Below, in pieces: positions 45,893-54,676 of a stretch of DNA of 64,000 nt. Position numbers and translations under genes: made by a program. Source of the stretch: Streptomyces sp. SCSIO 30461 (GTDB lineage Bacteria; Actinomycetota; Actinomycetes; Streptomycetales; Streptomycetaceae); contig NZ_CP146101.1 of assembly GCF_037023745.1 (NCBI RefSeq), positions 4,084,001 through 4,148,000 on the forward strand. Reading direction: 5' to 3'. Numbering within the stretch: position 1 is the stretch's first letter; each line of letters starts with the position of its first letter. A model generated the notes under the pieces. That model was given only the letters and a program-made list of their open reading frames with translations, ran no database searches and was not told the origin of the DNA.

Positions 45893-45937
45893 AGCCCCTT
45901 CCCGAACCGGAGTACCATCTCCGTACGGGAAGGGGCT
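45893..45937. terminator. bidirectional terminator between precursor and operon
   Basis: A 12-bp perfect stem (AGCCCCTTCCCG at 45,893-45,904 and its complement at 45,926-45,937), with a smaller internal stem CGGAG/CTCCG in the loop. It lies between the two convergent stops, so it can end transcription from both sides. Confidence 0.85.
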
Positions 45938-45967
45938 TGTCCGTACTGTCCCCTGCGTCCTCTCCGG

Positions 45968-47965
45968 TCATGGGAACGGGTGCGGGACAGTCTTGATCTC
46001 GGCTTCCGGCAGCTCATCCGTGCGCCGGCCCGCGTCCCGCAGTCCGGCGCGCAGCCTGGGCATGCGCAGGGCGCGCTGCCTGGTCCAGCCGAAGTCGAGC
46101 GGCAGGAGCCCGGGGACGATGGTCCTGACGGTGTGCAGGCCCATGCGGCGCTGCTCGGGAGTCGTCTGGTCGACGGCGATCACGTCGAACCCGGCGCCGC
46201 ACAGTTCGTCGCGGACCAGCCACAGGTCGTCGAGTAGGTCCCCGGTGCGCGGGCGGCGGTCCTCCCAATCCTGATACAGCCGGGTGAGCGGCAGCACGGC
46301 GGTCGGGTCCAGGTACTCGGCGGCGTGGCCCGCCATGGCAGGCAGGCCGTACAGCTGGGCATGGTCCTTCAAGTGGAGGACCTTGGTGTAGTCCCGGGCC
46401 ATCTCCTCCAGTTCGGTGCGCCGTTCGGCCACCTGGTACGGCAGGTACGGAATGTAGGTCAGCACCTCGGACAGGGCTGCCTCGACCGTGCCTTCCGGGT
46501 CGAAGCCGGCAGCGGCGGCGAAGGAGAGCGTCCCGTATCCGCCGTCGCGGCGGACCGCCAGGGCGGTGACGACGGGGACGGCCGGGCCCATGCGCGTGTC
46601 GAAGGCGTGGACGTCATAGCCGTGCAGTGCGGCCCGGTCGACCATGTTGTGGATCGCGGGAGTCCGGCAGGTCGCCAGGTCGATCTCGGTGAGGCGCGCC
46701 CTGCTGTACCAGGCGAGCAGGAAGGCGTCTCGCTCGATGAGCTCCAGCAGCCCGAAGAGGATCGCCTCCTCCAGGCTGCCGCCCGTCGCACAGCCGTTGG
46801 AGCACTCGAAGACGAAGTTGTCGGCGTCGACGCCCGCGCCGTAGTGGGCGAGCCGGGCGGGGATCAGGGCGGGCTGGTCGTCGCGCAGCGAGTGCCCCCA
46901 CACCCAGGGCATCTTCCGGTCCGGGTCGAAGGGGCTGACCAGGTGGTCCTTCGCATAGGTCTCCGGCGCGTAGAAGCCGCAGTCGACGGGGTTCAGGACG
47001 CGCGCGCCGCCGGCCGCGAGGCTGCTGTACGCCTCCATGACGGGGGCGGTACCGCGGCGCCTGTGGGTGCCCGCGTAGCGTTCGAGGCCCTCCAGGTAGG
47101 CGAGATTCCTGCTGGTGTTGTAGCAGTTGGACTGTCCGCTCCAGGTGACGTCGTTCAGTCCGGCGTAGCCCCGTACGAAATGGGTGCCGGCTACCGGTGC
47201 TGTGGTCGTGGAAGCGGGGTTGATCCAGGTGTCGGAGCCGATGGCGCCGCACACGGGGTTGGCCAGGGCCGCGGTCGGGAGCGGATAGGCGTCCAGGGGT
47301 CGGATGCGGTAGCCGTCCGGTTTCGGCTTCGGTCGGGGGGCGAACGTCATACGGGCCGCTTCGGCCGTGTCGGGGCGCTCCTTCACGCAGGCGGGGCACA
47401 GCGGCTCGGGCAGCAGCGGGAACGTGGCGGTGGCCAGGGTGCCCAGGTCGACGCGGGTCACCTGCGGCAGGGACCGGTCCGCCGCTGTGAACCCCTCGGG
47501 GGCCCTGCGCGTCCCCGGCAACACCGCCAGGTATGCCGCCCAGACGGCGTCCACGGTGAAGGGGGTGAGGACCGGCCAGTCGACAGCGCCGTACGAGGGG
47601 TAGCCCAGTTCGAGCGCCTCCCGCTCCGAACGGCTGCGCAGTCGCTGCCACCGCATGGCCAGGCACTGGCCACAGGCGGCCGTTCGCGTGCCGCCGTCCA
47701 TACGACCGATGTCGCCCGCGTCGCCACCCCAGGGGCCGATGAGCACGGCACGCGAGGTGAGCTGGATGTTCGCCGCGGGCCGCTCGGCGGCGTACGGGTC
47801 CGGGACACCGCAGCCGAGGGTGTCGGCGGCGCCGAGCGGTACGACCAGGGGTACGGGGAGGTTTGGCAGAGCCGCCGTCCGGTGGCGGGCAGTGAGCTCG
47901 CACTGCAGTCGGCTCCTGGCTGTGTCCAGGGGCGCCTCTTCGCGCTCACGCACAACGCCCGTCAT
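45968..47965 (-). CDS. YcaO cyclodehydratase (first of two)
   Basis: A 665-residue TOMM cyclodehydratase that would activate backbone amides with ATP to close Cys/Ser/Thr side chains into azolines. The N-terminal part (about 190 residues) has CxxC pairs in ACGQCLAMRWQR and LCPACVKERPDTAEAA, likely a structural zinc tetrad. The YcaO domain has the ATP-binding motif SNGCATGGSLEEAI...ELIERDAF near residue 390. The protein ends PHPFP, the PxPxP tail of azoline-forming YcaO proteins. ATG 47965 overlaps the permease stop by four bases (ATGA). It is last in the operon. A second YcaO with the same design is encoded at 56,300. Confidence 0.94.
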   Translation of the reverse strand: MTGVVREREEAPLDTARSRLQCELTARHRTAALPNLPVPLVVPLGAADTLGCGVPDPYAAERPAANIQLTSRAVLIGPWGGDAGDIGRMDGGTRTAACGQCLAMRWQRLRSRSEREALELGYPSYGAVDWPVLTPFTVDAVWAAYLAVLPGTRRAPEGFTAADRSLPQVTRVDLGTLATATFPLLPEPLCPACVKERPDTAEAARMTFAPRPKPKPDGYRIRPLDAYPLPTAALANPVCGAIGSDTWINPASTTTAPVAGTHFVRGYAGLNDVTWSGQSNCYNTSRNLAYLEGLERYAGTHRRRGTAPVMEAYSSLAAGGARVLNPVDCGFYAPETYAKDHLVSPFDPDRKMPWVWGHSLRDDQPALIPARLAHYGAGVDADNFVFECSNGCATGGSLEEAILFGLLELIERDAFLLAWYSRARLTEIDLATCRTPAIHNMVDRAALHGYDVHAFDTRMGPAVPVVTALAVRRDGGYGTLSFAAAAGFDPEGTVEAALSEVLTYIPYLPYQVAERRTELEEMARDYTKVLHLKDHAQLYGLPAMAGHAAEYLDPTAVLPLTRLYQDWEDRRPRTGDLLDDLWLVRDELCGAGFDVIAVDQTTPEQRRMGLHTVRTIVPGLLPLDFGWTRQRALRMPRLRAGLRDAGRRTDELPEAEIKTVPHPFP

Positions 47966-48720
47966 GACTTGTCGCTCCAGCGGAAGGTCTTGAGCGCGAT
48001 GGCTCCGAAGAGGACGGCGCAGCCGGCGAGCACCCCGCAGGCCACCATGACGTCGGCGCCGACGCCGTCGCTGCCGGTGAGGGCGGCGGAGGTCCCGTCC
48101 ACGAGGTAGTACAGCGGCAGGGCCCTGGCAAGGGTCTGCATCCAGTCCGGCATGGCGTCCAGCGGGAAGAAGGAGCCGGACAGGAACGCCATGGGGATCA
48201 TCAGGCAGTTGGCGATCGCGGCGACCGCCTCGGGGGTCTGCGCGTATGTGCCGACGATCACCCCGATCGCCAGGAAGGCGGTGATGCCGAGGAACAGTAC
48301 CGGCAGTGCCAGCGGCCATCCGGAGGCCAGGCGCAGCCCGAACCACGGCAGCAGCGCCACCCCCACGAACAGCACGGCCTGGACGAGGCCGATGCCCAGC
48401 GCCAGGACGTAACGGGAGGCGAGCACGGCGGGGAGCCGCACCGGGGTCATGCGGATGAGGCGGAGCAGGTCGTCACGGCGCCACTGCATCAGCACGAACC
48501 CGATTCCGAAGACGGCCGCGTTGGCGATGCCCCAGGCCAGCACGCCGGGCGCGATGTAGTTGATGTAGGGCTGCCCGCTCTGCTCCACGTTCTTGCCGTG
48601 GAAGATGAGGCCGAAGACGACGAGGAAGAGGAGAGGGAAGGCGAAGGTGAAGAAGAGGGTGGCCTTGTCGCGGACGTAGGCCCGGTATCCGGCCTGGCTC
48701 AACGCGGCGTATGCGCTCAT
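47962..48720 (-). CDS. ABC-2 type transporter permease
   Basis: A 252-residue permease with six hydrophobic segments (FAFPLLFLVVFGLIFHG at the start, later VQAVLFVGVALLPWFGL, LFLGITAFLAIGVIVGTYAQ and a C-terminal VMVACGVLAGCAVLFGAIAL). The ABC-2 signature region is in TPEAVAAIANCLMIPMAFLSGSFFPLDAMPDWMQTLARALPLYY. Together with the ATPase encoded 64 bases upstream it should export the modified peptide or provide self-protection. It overlaps the first YcaO gene. Confidence 0.9.
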   Translation of the reverse strand: MSAYAALSQAGYRAYVRDKATLFFTFAFPLLFLVVFGLIFHGKNVEQSGQPYINYIAPGVLAWGIANAAVFGIGFVLMQWRRDDLLRLIRMTPVRLPAVLASRYVLALGIGLVQAVLFVGVALLPWFGLRLASGWPLALPVLFLGITAFLAIGVIVGTYAQTPEAVAAIANCLMIPMAFLSGSFFPLDAMPDWMQTLARALPLYYLVDGTSAALTGSDGVGADVMVACGVLAGCAVLFGAIALKTFRWSDKS

Positions 48721-48784
48721 GGTGGCGTATCTCTTTCGTGTACGCGTGAAACGGGGTGCGGGGGCGGTGCCGCGATGGCAGCGG

Positions 48785-49750
48785 CTACGAAGCCTCGGTG
48801 GAAGCGGGTTCCGTGGCGTTGCCGATCAGTTCGAGGTAGACGTCCTCGAGGCTGGCGGTGCGGGTCCGTACGCCCTGGAGTCCGGCGAGTGCATCGACGT
48901 GGGCCAGGACAGGGCCCGAGTCCAGGGTCTCCAGAACGATCGTGTCGCCTTCCAGGGCCACCTCCCGCACACCGGGAATGCCCCGGGCCGCCTCCAGCGT
49001 GAGCCGGCCGGCGGGCACCAGCAGCCGGGTGGTCGGACTGCCCGCGGCCACCATCCGGGCAGGTGTGTCCAGCGCGGCAAGACGCCCGGCGACGATGATG
49101 GCGACCCGGTCGCAGAGGGCCTCCGCCTCGTCCAGGTGGTGGGTGGTGTAGACGATGGTGCGGCCGGCACCCTTCAGGTCGCGCAGCACCTGCCACAGGT
49201 CCCGGCGGGCCTGCGGGTCGAGGGCCGCGGTCGGCTCGTCCAGGAAGATCAGTTCCGGATCGTGGACGAGGGCGGCGGCGACGGCGAGACGCTGGCGCTG
49301 ACCGCCGGACAGGTCCTCCACTCGGACATCGCCATGGTCGGTCAGCCGGACGGACGTCAGGGCCCGTTCGGCGGCGGCGTGTCCCGCGCCGTACAGGGCG
49401 GCGACCGTACGCAGATGTTCGCGCGCCGTCAGCCGGACGAAGAACGCCGACGCCTGGGTCTGGACTCCGACCCTCGGCAGCAGACCGACGTCGCGCGGCC
49501 AGGGGGCCCTGCCGAGGACCGACACGGAACCGGAGTCCGCCTTCCGGAGGCCCTCCATGATCTCGATGAGGGTGGTCTTGCCCGCTCCGTTGGGACCGAG
49601 CAGCCCGAAGAACTCACCGCGTGCCACCGTCACCGAGATGCCGTCCACAGCCTTGGTGGATCCGTAGTGCTTGCGCACGGAGTCGAGGACGATGGCCGGC
49701 CCGTCCTGTGCGGAGGGTGAGGCGGTGGACGTGGGATCAGTGGTGCTCAC
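48785..49750 (-). CDS. ABC transporter ATP-binding protein
   Basis: A 321-residue ATPase. Walker A is LLGPNGAGKTT near residue 54, Q-loop VGVQTQASAFF, signature EDLSGGQRQRLAVA, Walker B LIFLDEPTAALDP, and the H-loop YTTHHLDEAE. The C-terminal 90 residues form the extension common in drug-exporter ATPases (DrrA-like). The adjacent permease makes a two-component exporter. The start ATG 49750 lies 55 bases from the M50 gene stop. Confidence 0.94.
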   Translation of the reverse strand: MSTTDPTSTASPSAQDGPAIVLDSVRKHYGSTKAVDGISVTVARGEFFGLLGPNGAGKTTLIEIMEGLRKADSGSVSVLGRAPWPRDVGLLPRVGVQTQASAFFVRLTAREHLRTVAALYGAGHAAAERALTSVRLTDHGDVRVEDLSGGQRQRLAVAAALVHDPELIFLDEPTAALDPQARRDLWQVLRDLKGAGRTIVYTTHHLDEAEALCDRVAIIVAGRLAALDTPARMVAAGSPTTRLLVPAGRLTLEAARGIPGVREVALEGDTIVLETLDSGPVLAHVDALAGLQGVRTRTASLEDVYLELIGNATEPASTEAS

Positions 49751-49805
49751 GGGTCTCTCCTTGTCGGGCGGCTCACCATGTGGCGAGCCGGTGCCTTGAC
49801 GGCGC

Positions 49806-50918
49806 TCACCCGTTGGTGAGCAGGTGGTGGACGATCGCGGTGACCGCCGTGACGAGCGCGCCGAGCACGAATGGGACGCTCATTCCGTACGCGGTGTAGG
49901 CGGCACGGGCCCGTCGCGGGTACTCCCGGGCAGCAGGGTCCCGGCGTACGGCCAGCCGCAGATACGTCCGGGTTGATGCGGCCAGTTCGGTGGCGCCCGC
50001 CAGCTGGGCGGCGATCTTGTATCCGTCCAGTGGGGGCAGGGGAACGAGCATGGTGAACGCCTGTACGCTCCCGAGGAACAGGATTCCCGCGAGTGCTGCT
50101 CGGGTCCCTTCGTCTACCGGGGCGTACCACCAGACGGCGAAGAACGGCAGCAGGAACAGAAGGTTCATGACGGCACCGGCGGCCGCCGTGGCGATCCGGT
50201 GGCGGCGGGTGCCCAGATAGAGGAAGTCGTCGACGGTGCAGTACATGATGACGACCGGAAGCCGCCAGCGCAGTCCGATCTCGTGGACGTGGCCGCCGTG
50301 GTGCCGGGCGACCACCCCGTGCGCCAGTTCGTGCAGGGCGGTGCTCAGCCACAGCAGGGTCGCCGCGGCCGTCAGCAGGAACGGATCGGTGAACAGTTCC
50401 CTGGTGGCCAGGAGCAGTTCGCCGACGTGCCAGGCGAGGACGACCTCCATGGTGGCGAGCAGCACCAGCAGCGGTGCCACGCACCACGGTGACAGCAGCG
50501 GGCGCACGGCCCGGTGCAGCCGCGCGGTCGTCGCGTCCGCGTCCGCGACCAGCCGGAGACTGCCGCGCAGCACTCCGCGTGGCTCGGGTGCCGGTGCCGG
50601 GGGCCCGGCGACGGCCGGGGAGTCGGTCAGGAGCCCTCGGGTGCCGAGCATGCCCAGCAACCGCTGCCAGTGGGCGTCGGCGAGCCTGCGCCCGTATGCG
50701 CGGGCGTACTCCGAGCCGATCTCCTCCAGGGTGCGGTGCCCATCCATACGGGAGATGAGGAAGTGCTCCTTGACGCCCACCTTGAAGGACTGCCCGCTGC
50801 CGGTGTCCTTGATCAGGTGCACGGTGTTCCTGCCGTGCAGGAACGCGTCGCTGATCAGGACCCCGGGGCGCAGCCGAGGCCGGTACGCCGTGAAGGCGGA
50901 GGGAGTCGGGGCGGTCAT
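49806..50918 (-). CDS. PqqD-like / M50 zinc metalloprotease membrane protein
   Basis: A 370-residue protein with two parts. Residues 15-95 (NTVHLIKDTGSGQSFKVGVKEHFLISRMDGHRTLEEIGSEY) resemble the winged-helix PqqD/RRE fold used to hold leader peptides. The rest is a polytopic M50 domain: HELAHGVVARHHGGHV (HExxH zinc site near residue 195) and VPLPPLDGYKIAAQ (the third ligand region, LDG). It is therefore a candidate leader peptidase acting within or near the membrane, bound to the leader by its own N-terminus. ATG overlaps the upstream gene (ATGA). Its role in this cluster is inference; similar proteins occur in other RiPP loci. Confidence 0.85.
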   Translation of the reverse strand: MTAPTPSAFTAYRPRLRPGVLISDAFLHGRNTVHLIKDTGSGQSFKVGVKEHFLISRMDGHRTLEEIGSEYARAYGRRLADAHWQRLLGMLGTRGLLTDSPAVAGPPAPAPEPRGVLRGSLRLVADADATTARLHRAVRPLLSPWCVAPLLVLLATMEVVLAWHVGELLLATRELFTDPFLLTAAATLLWLSTALHELAHGVVARHHGGHVHEIGLRWRLPVVIMYCTVDDFLYLGTRRHRIATAAAGAVMNLLFLLPFFAVWWYAPVDEGTRAALAGILFLGSVQAFTMLVPLPPLDGYKIAAQLAGATELAASTRTYLRLAVRRDPAAREYPRRARAAYTAYGMSVPFVLGALVTAVTAIVHHLLTNG

Positions 50919-51955
50919 CGCGGCTCTCGCAGGGCGCGGCCCAGGACATGGGCGAGGTAGGCCTCGTCGCGGATGGTCACATGCAGCCGGTTGTTGGTCA
51001 TATGCATGTACGGAGAGAGCAGGCGAGGCAGCGCCACGGCGGGGTCGGTGACGCGCTCGTCGCGTTCGCCGTCCCACGACCGGAACACCAGGTCGCCGTC
51101 GTCGGCCAGGGTGCGGGCACGGTCCCGGAGTTCGGCGCAGTGATCGGCCCAGTCGGCGAGGAACGCGGGGAGACGGGGCGTGTCGTCTCCGCCGGCGACG
51201 GCGTTGCGGACGGCGGCGAAGCGGGATGCGAGCTTCGGCGCCATGGCCGCGTAGTTCGTGTCGTATTCCTCGCTGCCGATGAAGCCGGTACCGGGGAAGG
51301 CCCGGTGCCAGAACGCGTAGTAACTGTCCAGGTAGTCGGCCAGCTCGTCGTCGCCAGGCAGGAAGGAGCAGGACATGACCATCATCAGTTGCGCCGACGT
51401 GCCGAGCAGCACGGTTCGCAGGTGCAGGTTCTTGGTACGGAAGGCCTCGATGACCAGATCGCTGGAGTGCCGGAAGTGCCATTCGGCCAGCTCGATTCCG
51501 GCCGGACCACCGTACTTGCCGTATTCCGGCTCGTACTCGGTCGGGCTGCGGGTGTTGTTGGGCCGCAGCCGCATCCGGCCCTGGTCGTCGGTGTAGCGGG
51601 CGCGCTCGCCGGCGGGGTACTCGATCTCGAAGAGCGTGTTGTAGAACTCGCTGAGGAAGCCCGAGTCGACCTCGTACAGGGCGGGGCGCTCCGCGAGGAA
51701 CGCGTCGACGGCCGCTTCGGTACGGCGCCGGACCTCGTCCTCCGCATCCGGGGAGGAGGGCTTGATCCGCAGGCGGACATGGGGGCCTTCGAGCCAGTAG
51801 TTGATGAAGAAGTAGCCGTCGATGAGCCCGTCCGCCTCCAACCCGGCCACAAGGGGACGGATGCAGTGGAGCAGCATGGGGCGGGGGTTGGCGGCGTAGA
51901 AGACGTGGGTGGCCTGCCAGGCCCCGGTGCCCGTACGTGTTCCGGTCGTCGTCAT
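50915..51955 (-). CDS. stand-alone LanB elimination domain (thiopeptide-type, SpaB_C)
   Basis: A 346-residue SpaB_C-family protein. Segments typical of the glutamate-elimination domain are HVFYAANPRPMLLHCIRPL, FFINYWLEGPHVRLRIKP (the PHxRLR Arg/His pair), TEYEPEYGKYGGPAGIELAEWHF and the C-terminal HMTNNRLHVTIRDEAYLAH. It should remove glutamate from glutamylated Ser/Thr to give Dha/Dhb. A homologous fold also catalyses the [4+2] cycloaddition in thiopeptides, but the YGG...AEWHF pattern fits elimination better. Only one such gene is present. It is overlapped by its neighbours on both sides by ATGA and is co-translated with the LanB glutamylation protein. Confidence 0.88.
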   Translation of the reverse strand: MTTTGTRTGTGAWQATHVFYAANPRPMLLHCIRPLVAGLEADGLIDGYFFINYWLEGPHVRLRIKPSSPDAEDEVRRRTEAAVDAFLAERPALYEVDSGFLSEFYNTLFEIEYPAGERARYTDDQGRMRLRPNNTRSPTEYEPEYGKYGGPAGIELAEWHFRHSSDLVIEAFRTKNLHLRTVLLGTSAQLMMVMSCSFLPGDDELADYLDSYYAFWHRAFPGTGFIGSEEYDTNYAAMAPKLASRFAAVRNAVAGGDDTPRLPAFLADWADHCAELRDRARTLADDGDLVFRSWDGERDERVTDPAVALPRLLSPYMHMTNNRLHVTIRDEAYLAHVLGRALREPR

Positions 51956-54666
51956 CCGTGGTGGTTCCTTCCTGCGGTGCGGGCGGCGGTCGCCGTCTCC
52001 ACGGCGAGTTCCGAGACATGGCGGCCCCGGTCGGACACGGTGTGCAGGGCGTCCTCGTCGGGCAGCATCTCCCGGAACACGACCCGGGACTCCGCCGTCC
52101 TGATCAGCCCCTCGAACGCGGAGAGCGACAGAGGGCTGTCGAAGTCCACGTACTGTGGCTTCGCGGCGGTGGCGCCCCGGGCACCGGAGTCCGAGACGGT
52201 GGCGAACACTCGGTCCGGCAGACCGTGTGCGCGCCGGAAGCGGTGCCAGCCGAGGAATCGTTCGGCGTCCGGCACAGAGGGCCCGGCCAGCGGCAGCCGG
52301 CCGGCCGGACAGCTCCAGCTGCGGCGGCTGAGCACCACGCTGCCGTGTCTCACGCGCGGCCGTCCGGTGACGCCGTCGTCCGGCTCGCCCTCGGGGACAC
52401 CGCCCCAGACGTCGAGCGGTGCGATGGACGTCGGAGAGAGCAGCAGCAGGGTGCGGGGCAGTTCGGGGAGGGCGAGCGGCACCAGGTAGCCGAGGTAGAC
52501 CGGCACCACCTCGCGGCCGAGCCGGACCGAGCGCAGCACCAGCCGGTCGGCTCGCTCGTCGTGCTCGATGCAGAGGCTGTCGAGTGGGATGCGGAACTGC
52601 GGGTCCAGCGTGCCGCTTTCCCCCGGGCAGACGATCTCGTGTGACGTGAGTCGGCCGTGGAGGTTGAGGTTGCTGGTTACCGGGCCACCCGTCACCTCTG
52701 CGAAGACTGCGCCTTCCGGCCGGATGTCCTCCGCCCGGCGCAGCAGTCGCTCCTCGATGCCGTCGAAGCAGTGGGTGAAGCGGCTGAAGGGAAAAGAGAG
52801 CCCCCCGTATGAGCGGTTGAGCACGGCCAGCGGACGGCCGTCTCCGCGGTCGGCCAACTGGAGGTGATGGCTCATGGGCAGGAAGTCGGCTGTCACGGGG
52901 ACCAGTGCGGAGGCGACCTCGTCGATGAGGGCGTCGTCCACGACGAGCTCTTCCCCGTCCCTGGCGTCCCACAGGGCCCGCATCCTCGTGACGAAGGTCT
53001 CGCGGGCGGTGTCGAGTGCTTTCAGCTGCGGCAGTCCCAGCCAGTTCACCTCGGGGACGTAGCGGCCTCGGGCATCGAAGGGGGTGCGGCCGGAGGTGAA
53101 GCTCAGATACTGGTCGAAGAAGTCCTCGTGGAAGTCATGGACCAACTTCAGCAGGTCGTCGCAGCGGCCGCCCTGCCCGTACCGGGCGAGGAAGAACCCC
53201 TTGAAGGTGATGCGCTGCGGCAGCGTCAGGTCGAAGGCGGGCAGGATCCGCTCCACCTGGCGCAGGGGATGCTCGATCTGTTCGGCCCACAGTCTCGGCC
53301 CCAGGGTCGTCGGAGGGCCCGCCGCGACGTCCTCGTACAACACGGTCTGCGGGACTCTGCCCTTCTCGGCACCCAACTCCTGCTGAATGCAACTCAGTTC
53401 GTCTCTCAGTTCGCGCAGCAGCGCGGTGCGGGCGGCCGGGGCGGCCTTGCCGAATCGGTCGACGCACTCAGCGGCCGCTTCGAGCCGGCCGGCCAGTGTG
53501 CTCGCCCAGGGACGGCCGAGGTCCCGCAGGGACTCCTGGAACGCCCGTAGCGGATCGGTGTCGTGCACCTCGGTCCGCAGGCATGGGACCTGCACCATGC
53601 CCACGTCCAGCAGGGCTTGGAGGTACTGGGCGCACTCCTCGTCGCCGGCGTCCCGGTCGGCGGCGAGCCAGTCGGCCAGCTCGGCGAACCGCACGGTCTC
53701 CCGCTTCTCGAAGAGCCCGAGCAGCCTCTCCAGGGTGCCGCTGCGGCGCAGAAAGAACAGCCGGTCCTTGACCGCGTCGAAGGTGACCGCCGTGTCGTCG
53801 TCGCCTGCCGTCACCCATCGGCGCACATAGCGCACCCGTTCGCCGTCCCTGCCCCAGCCGGAGGCCAGGGACACGGGCAGGTCGGCGCGGCGGGCCGGGT
53901 CGGCGACGACGGTCTCCGCGAGTCGGCGCAGTGCCACGACGTTCAGGCGGGGATGGCTGGTCCACTCCTGCGCGATCCTCACCTCCAGTCCGCCCGCCGG
54001 AGACTGCAGGTCGGCACGCTCGCCGGACCAACCGAACTCGGCCCGCTCGCCGAACTCACCGAACGCGACCCCGGTGAAGGTCGAGAACGGGCTGGTCTTA
54101 CAGGCCGTCCGATACAGGTACGACAGCAGAGAACGCTCGATCTTGCGAGTCCTCCTGTCCGGGCGGGCGTCCGGCGCCGCAGTCGTCTTCCGTAGGTAGG
54201 TGTCGAGTCGGGCGTCCAGGGCGGGTGAGGCGAGCAGCAGGCCCTTGCGCAACCGCTCCTCGCCCGCCAGTCGGCACAGCGCGGCGCGGCTGCGGGCGGT
54301 CTCGACCGCGAGCAGTCCCGCTCCCTGCGCGCTGCGGGCCGCGAGGCCGCGGCGTGCGGCGAGCCAGTCCGCCAACGCCTCTCCCACCGCCTGGTCCAGG
54401 CCGGTCACCAGGGACAGCGCCGCCTCGGCATCGCCCGGCAGGCGGTTGTTGAAGACGTCCCGGCGCAGCTTCAACAGTGCACGGCGCCCTGCGTCTTCGG
54501 CACATCGCCCGATCAAAGGGTGCAGCAGATCACCCAGTGCTGCGCCCGCAACGCCCAGTCGGTCACCGGTCGCAAGGACGTCGTCGGCCCAGCGGCGGCT
54601 GTCCGGGCAGCGCAGCTCACGTACGGTGTCGATGGGCAGCCCGGCGACCCGGAGCATGAACGGCAT
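51952..54666 (-). CDS. LanB glutamylation-domain dehydratase
   Basis: A 904-residue lantibiotic-dehydratase N-terminal domain (Lant_dehydr_N), the tRNA-Glu-dependent enzyme that glutamylates Ser/Thr of the precursor. Signature pieces are PFMLRVAGLPIDTVREL at the start, LLSYLYRTACKTSPFSTFTGVAFG near residue 190, PQRITFKGFFLARYGQGGRC in the middle and AVLNRSYGGLSFPFSRFTHCF later. It lacks the elimination domain, which is encoded by the next gene, so this is a split LanB as in thiopeptides and goadsporin. ATG 54666 (MPFMLRVAG) is preferred over upstream starts because it begins at the family motif. The core peptide has 17 possible Ser/Thr targets. Confidence 0.94.
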   Translation of the reverse strand: MPFMLRVAGLPIDTVRELRCPDSRRWADDVLATGDRLGVAGAALGDLLHPLIGRCAEDAGRRALLKLRRDVFNNRLPGDAEAALSLVTGLDQAVGEALADWLAARRGLAARSAQGAGLLAVETARSRAALCRLAGEERLRKGLLLASPALDARLDTYLRKTTAAPDARPDRRTRKIERSLLSYLYRTACKTSPFSTFTGVAFGEFGERAEFGWSGERADLQSPAGGLEVRIAQEWTSHPRLNVVALRRLAETVVADPARRADLPVSLASGWGRDGERVRYVRRWVTAGDDDTAVTFDAVKDRLFFLRRSGTLERLLGLFEKRETVRFAELADWLAADRDAGDEECAQYLQALLDVGMVQVPCLRTEVHDTDPLRAFQESLRDLGRPWASTLAGRLEAAAECVDRFGKAAPAARTALLRELRDELSCIQQELGAEKGRVPQTVLYEDVAAGPPTTLGPRLWAEQIEHPLRQVERILPAFDLTLPQRITFKGFFLARYGQGGRCDDLLKLVHDFHEDFFDQYLSFTSGRTPFDARGRYVPEVNWLGLPQLKALDTARETFVTRMRALWDARDGEELVVDDALIDEVASALVPVTADFLPMSHHLQLADRGDGRPLAVLNRSYGGLSFPFSRFTHCFDGIEERLLRRAEDIRPEGAVFAEVTGGPVTSNLNLHGRLTSHEIVCPGESGTLDPQFRIPLDSLCIEHDERADRLVLRSVRLGREVVPVYLGYLVPLALPELPRTLLLLSPTSIAPLDVWGGVPEGEPDDGVTGRPRVRHGSVVLSRRSWSCPAGRLPLAGPSVPDAERFLGWHRFRRAHGLPDRVFATVSDSGARGATAAKPQYVDFDSPLSLSAFEGLIRTAESRVVFREMLPDEDALHTVSDRGRHVSELAVETATAARTAGRNHHG

Positions 54667-54676
54667 CTCGGCCCCC

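Noticed and set aside
46325..48109. A 594-codon frame opposite the first YcaO
   Set aside because: Antisense shadow; the leftward strand has the YcaO ATP motif and PHPFP tail.
50915..51955. Reading the SpaB_C protein as the thiopeptide [4+2] cycloaddition enzyme
   Set aside because: Its PHxRLR and YGG...AEWHF segments fit the elimination domain better, and the cluster would otherwise lack an elimination enzyme.
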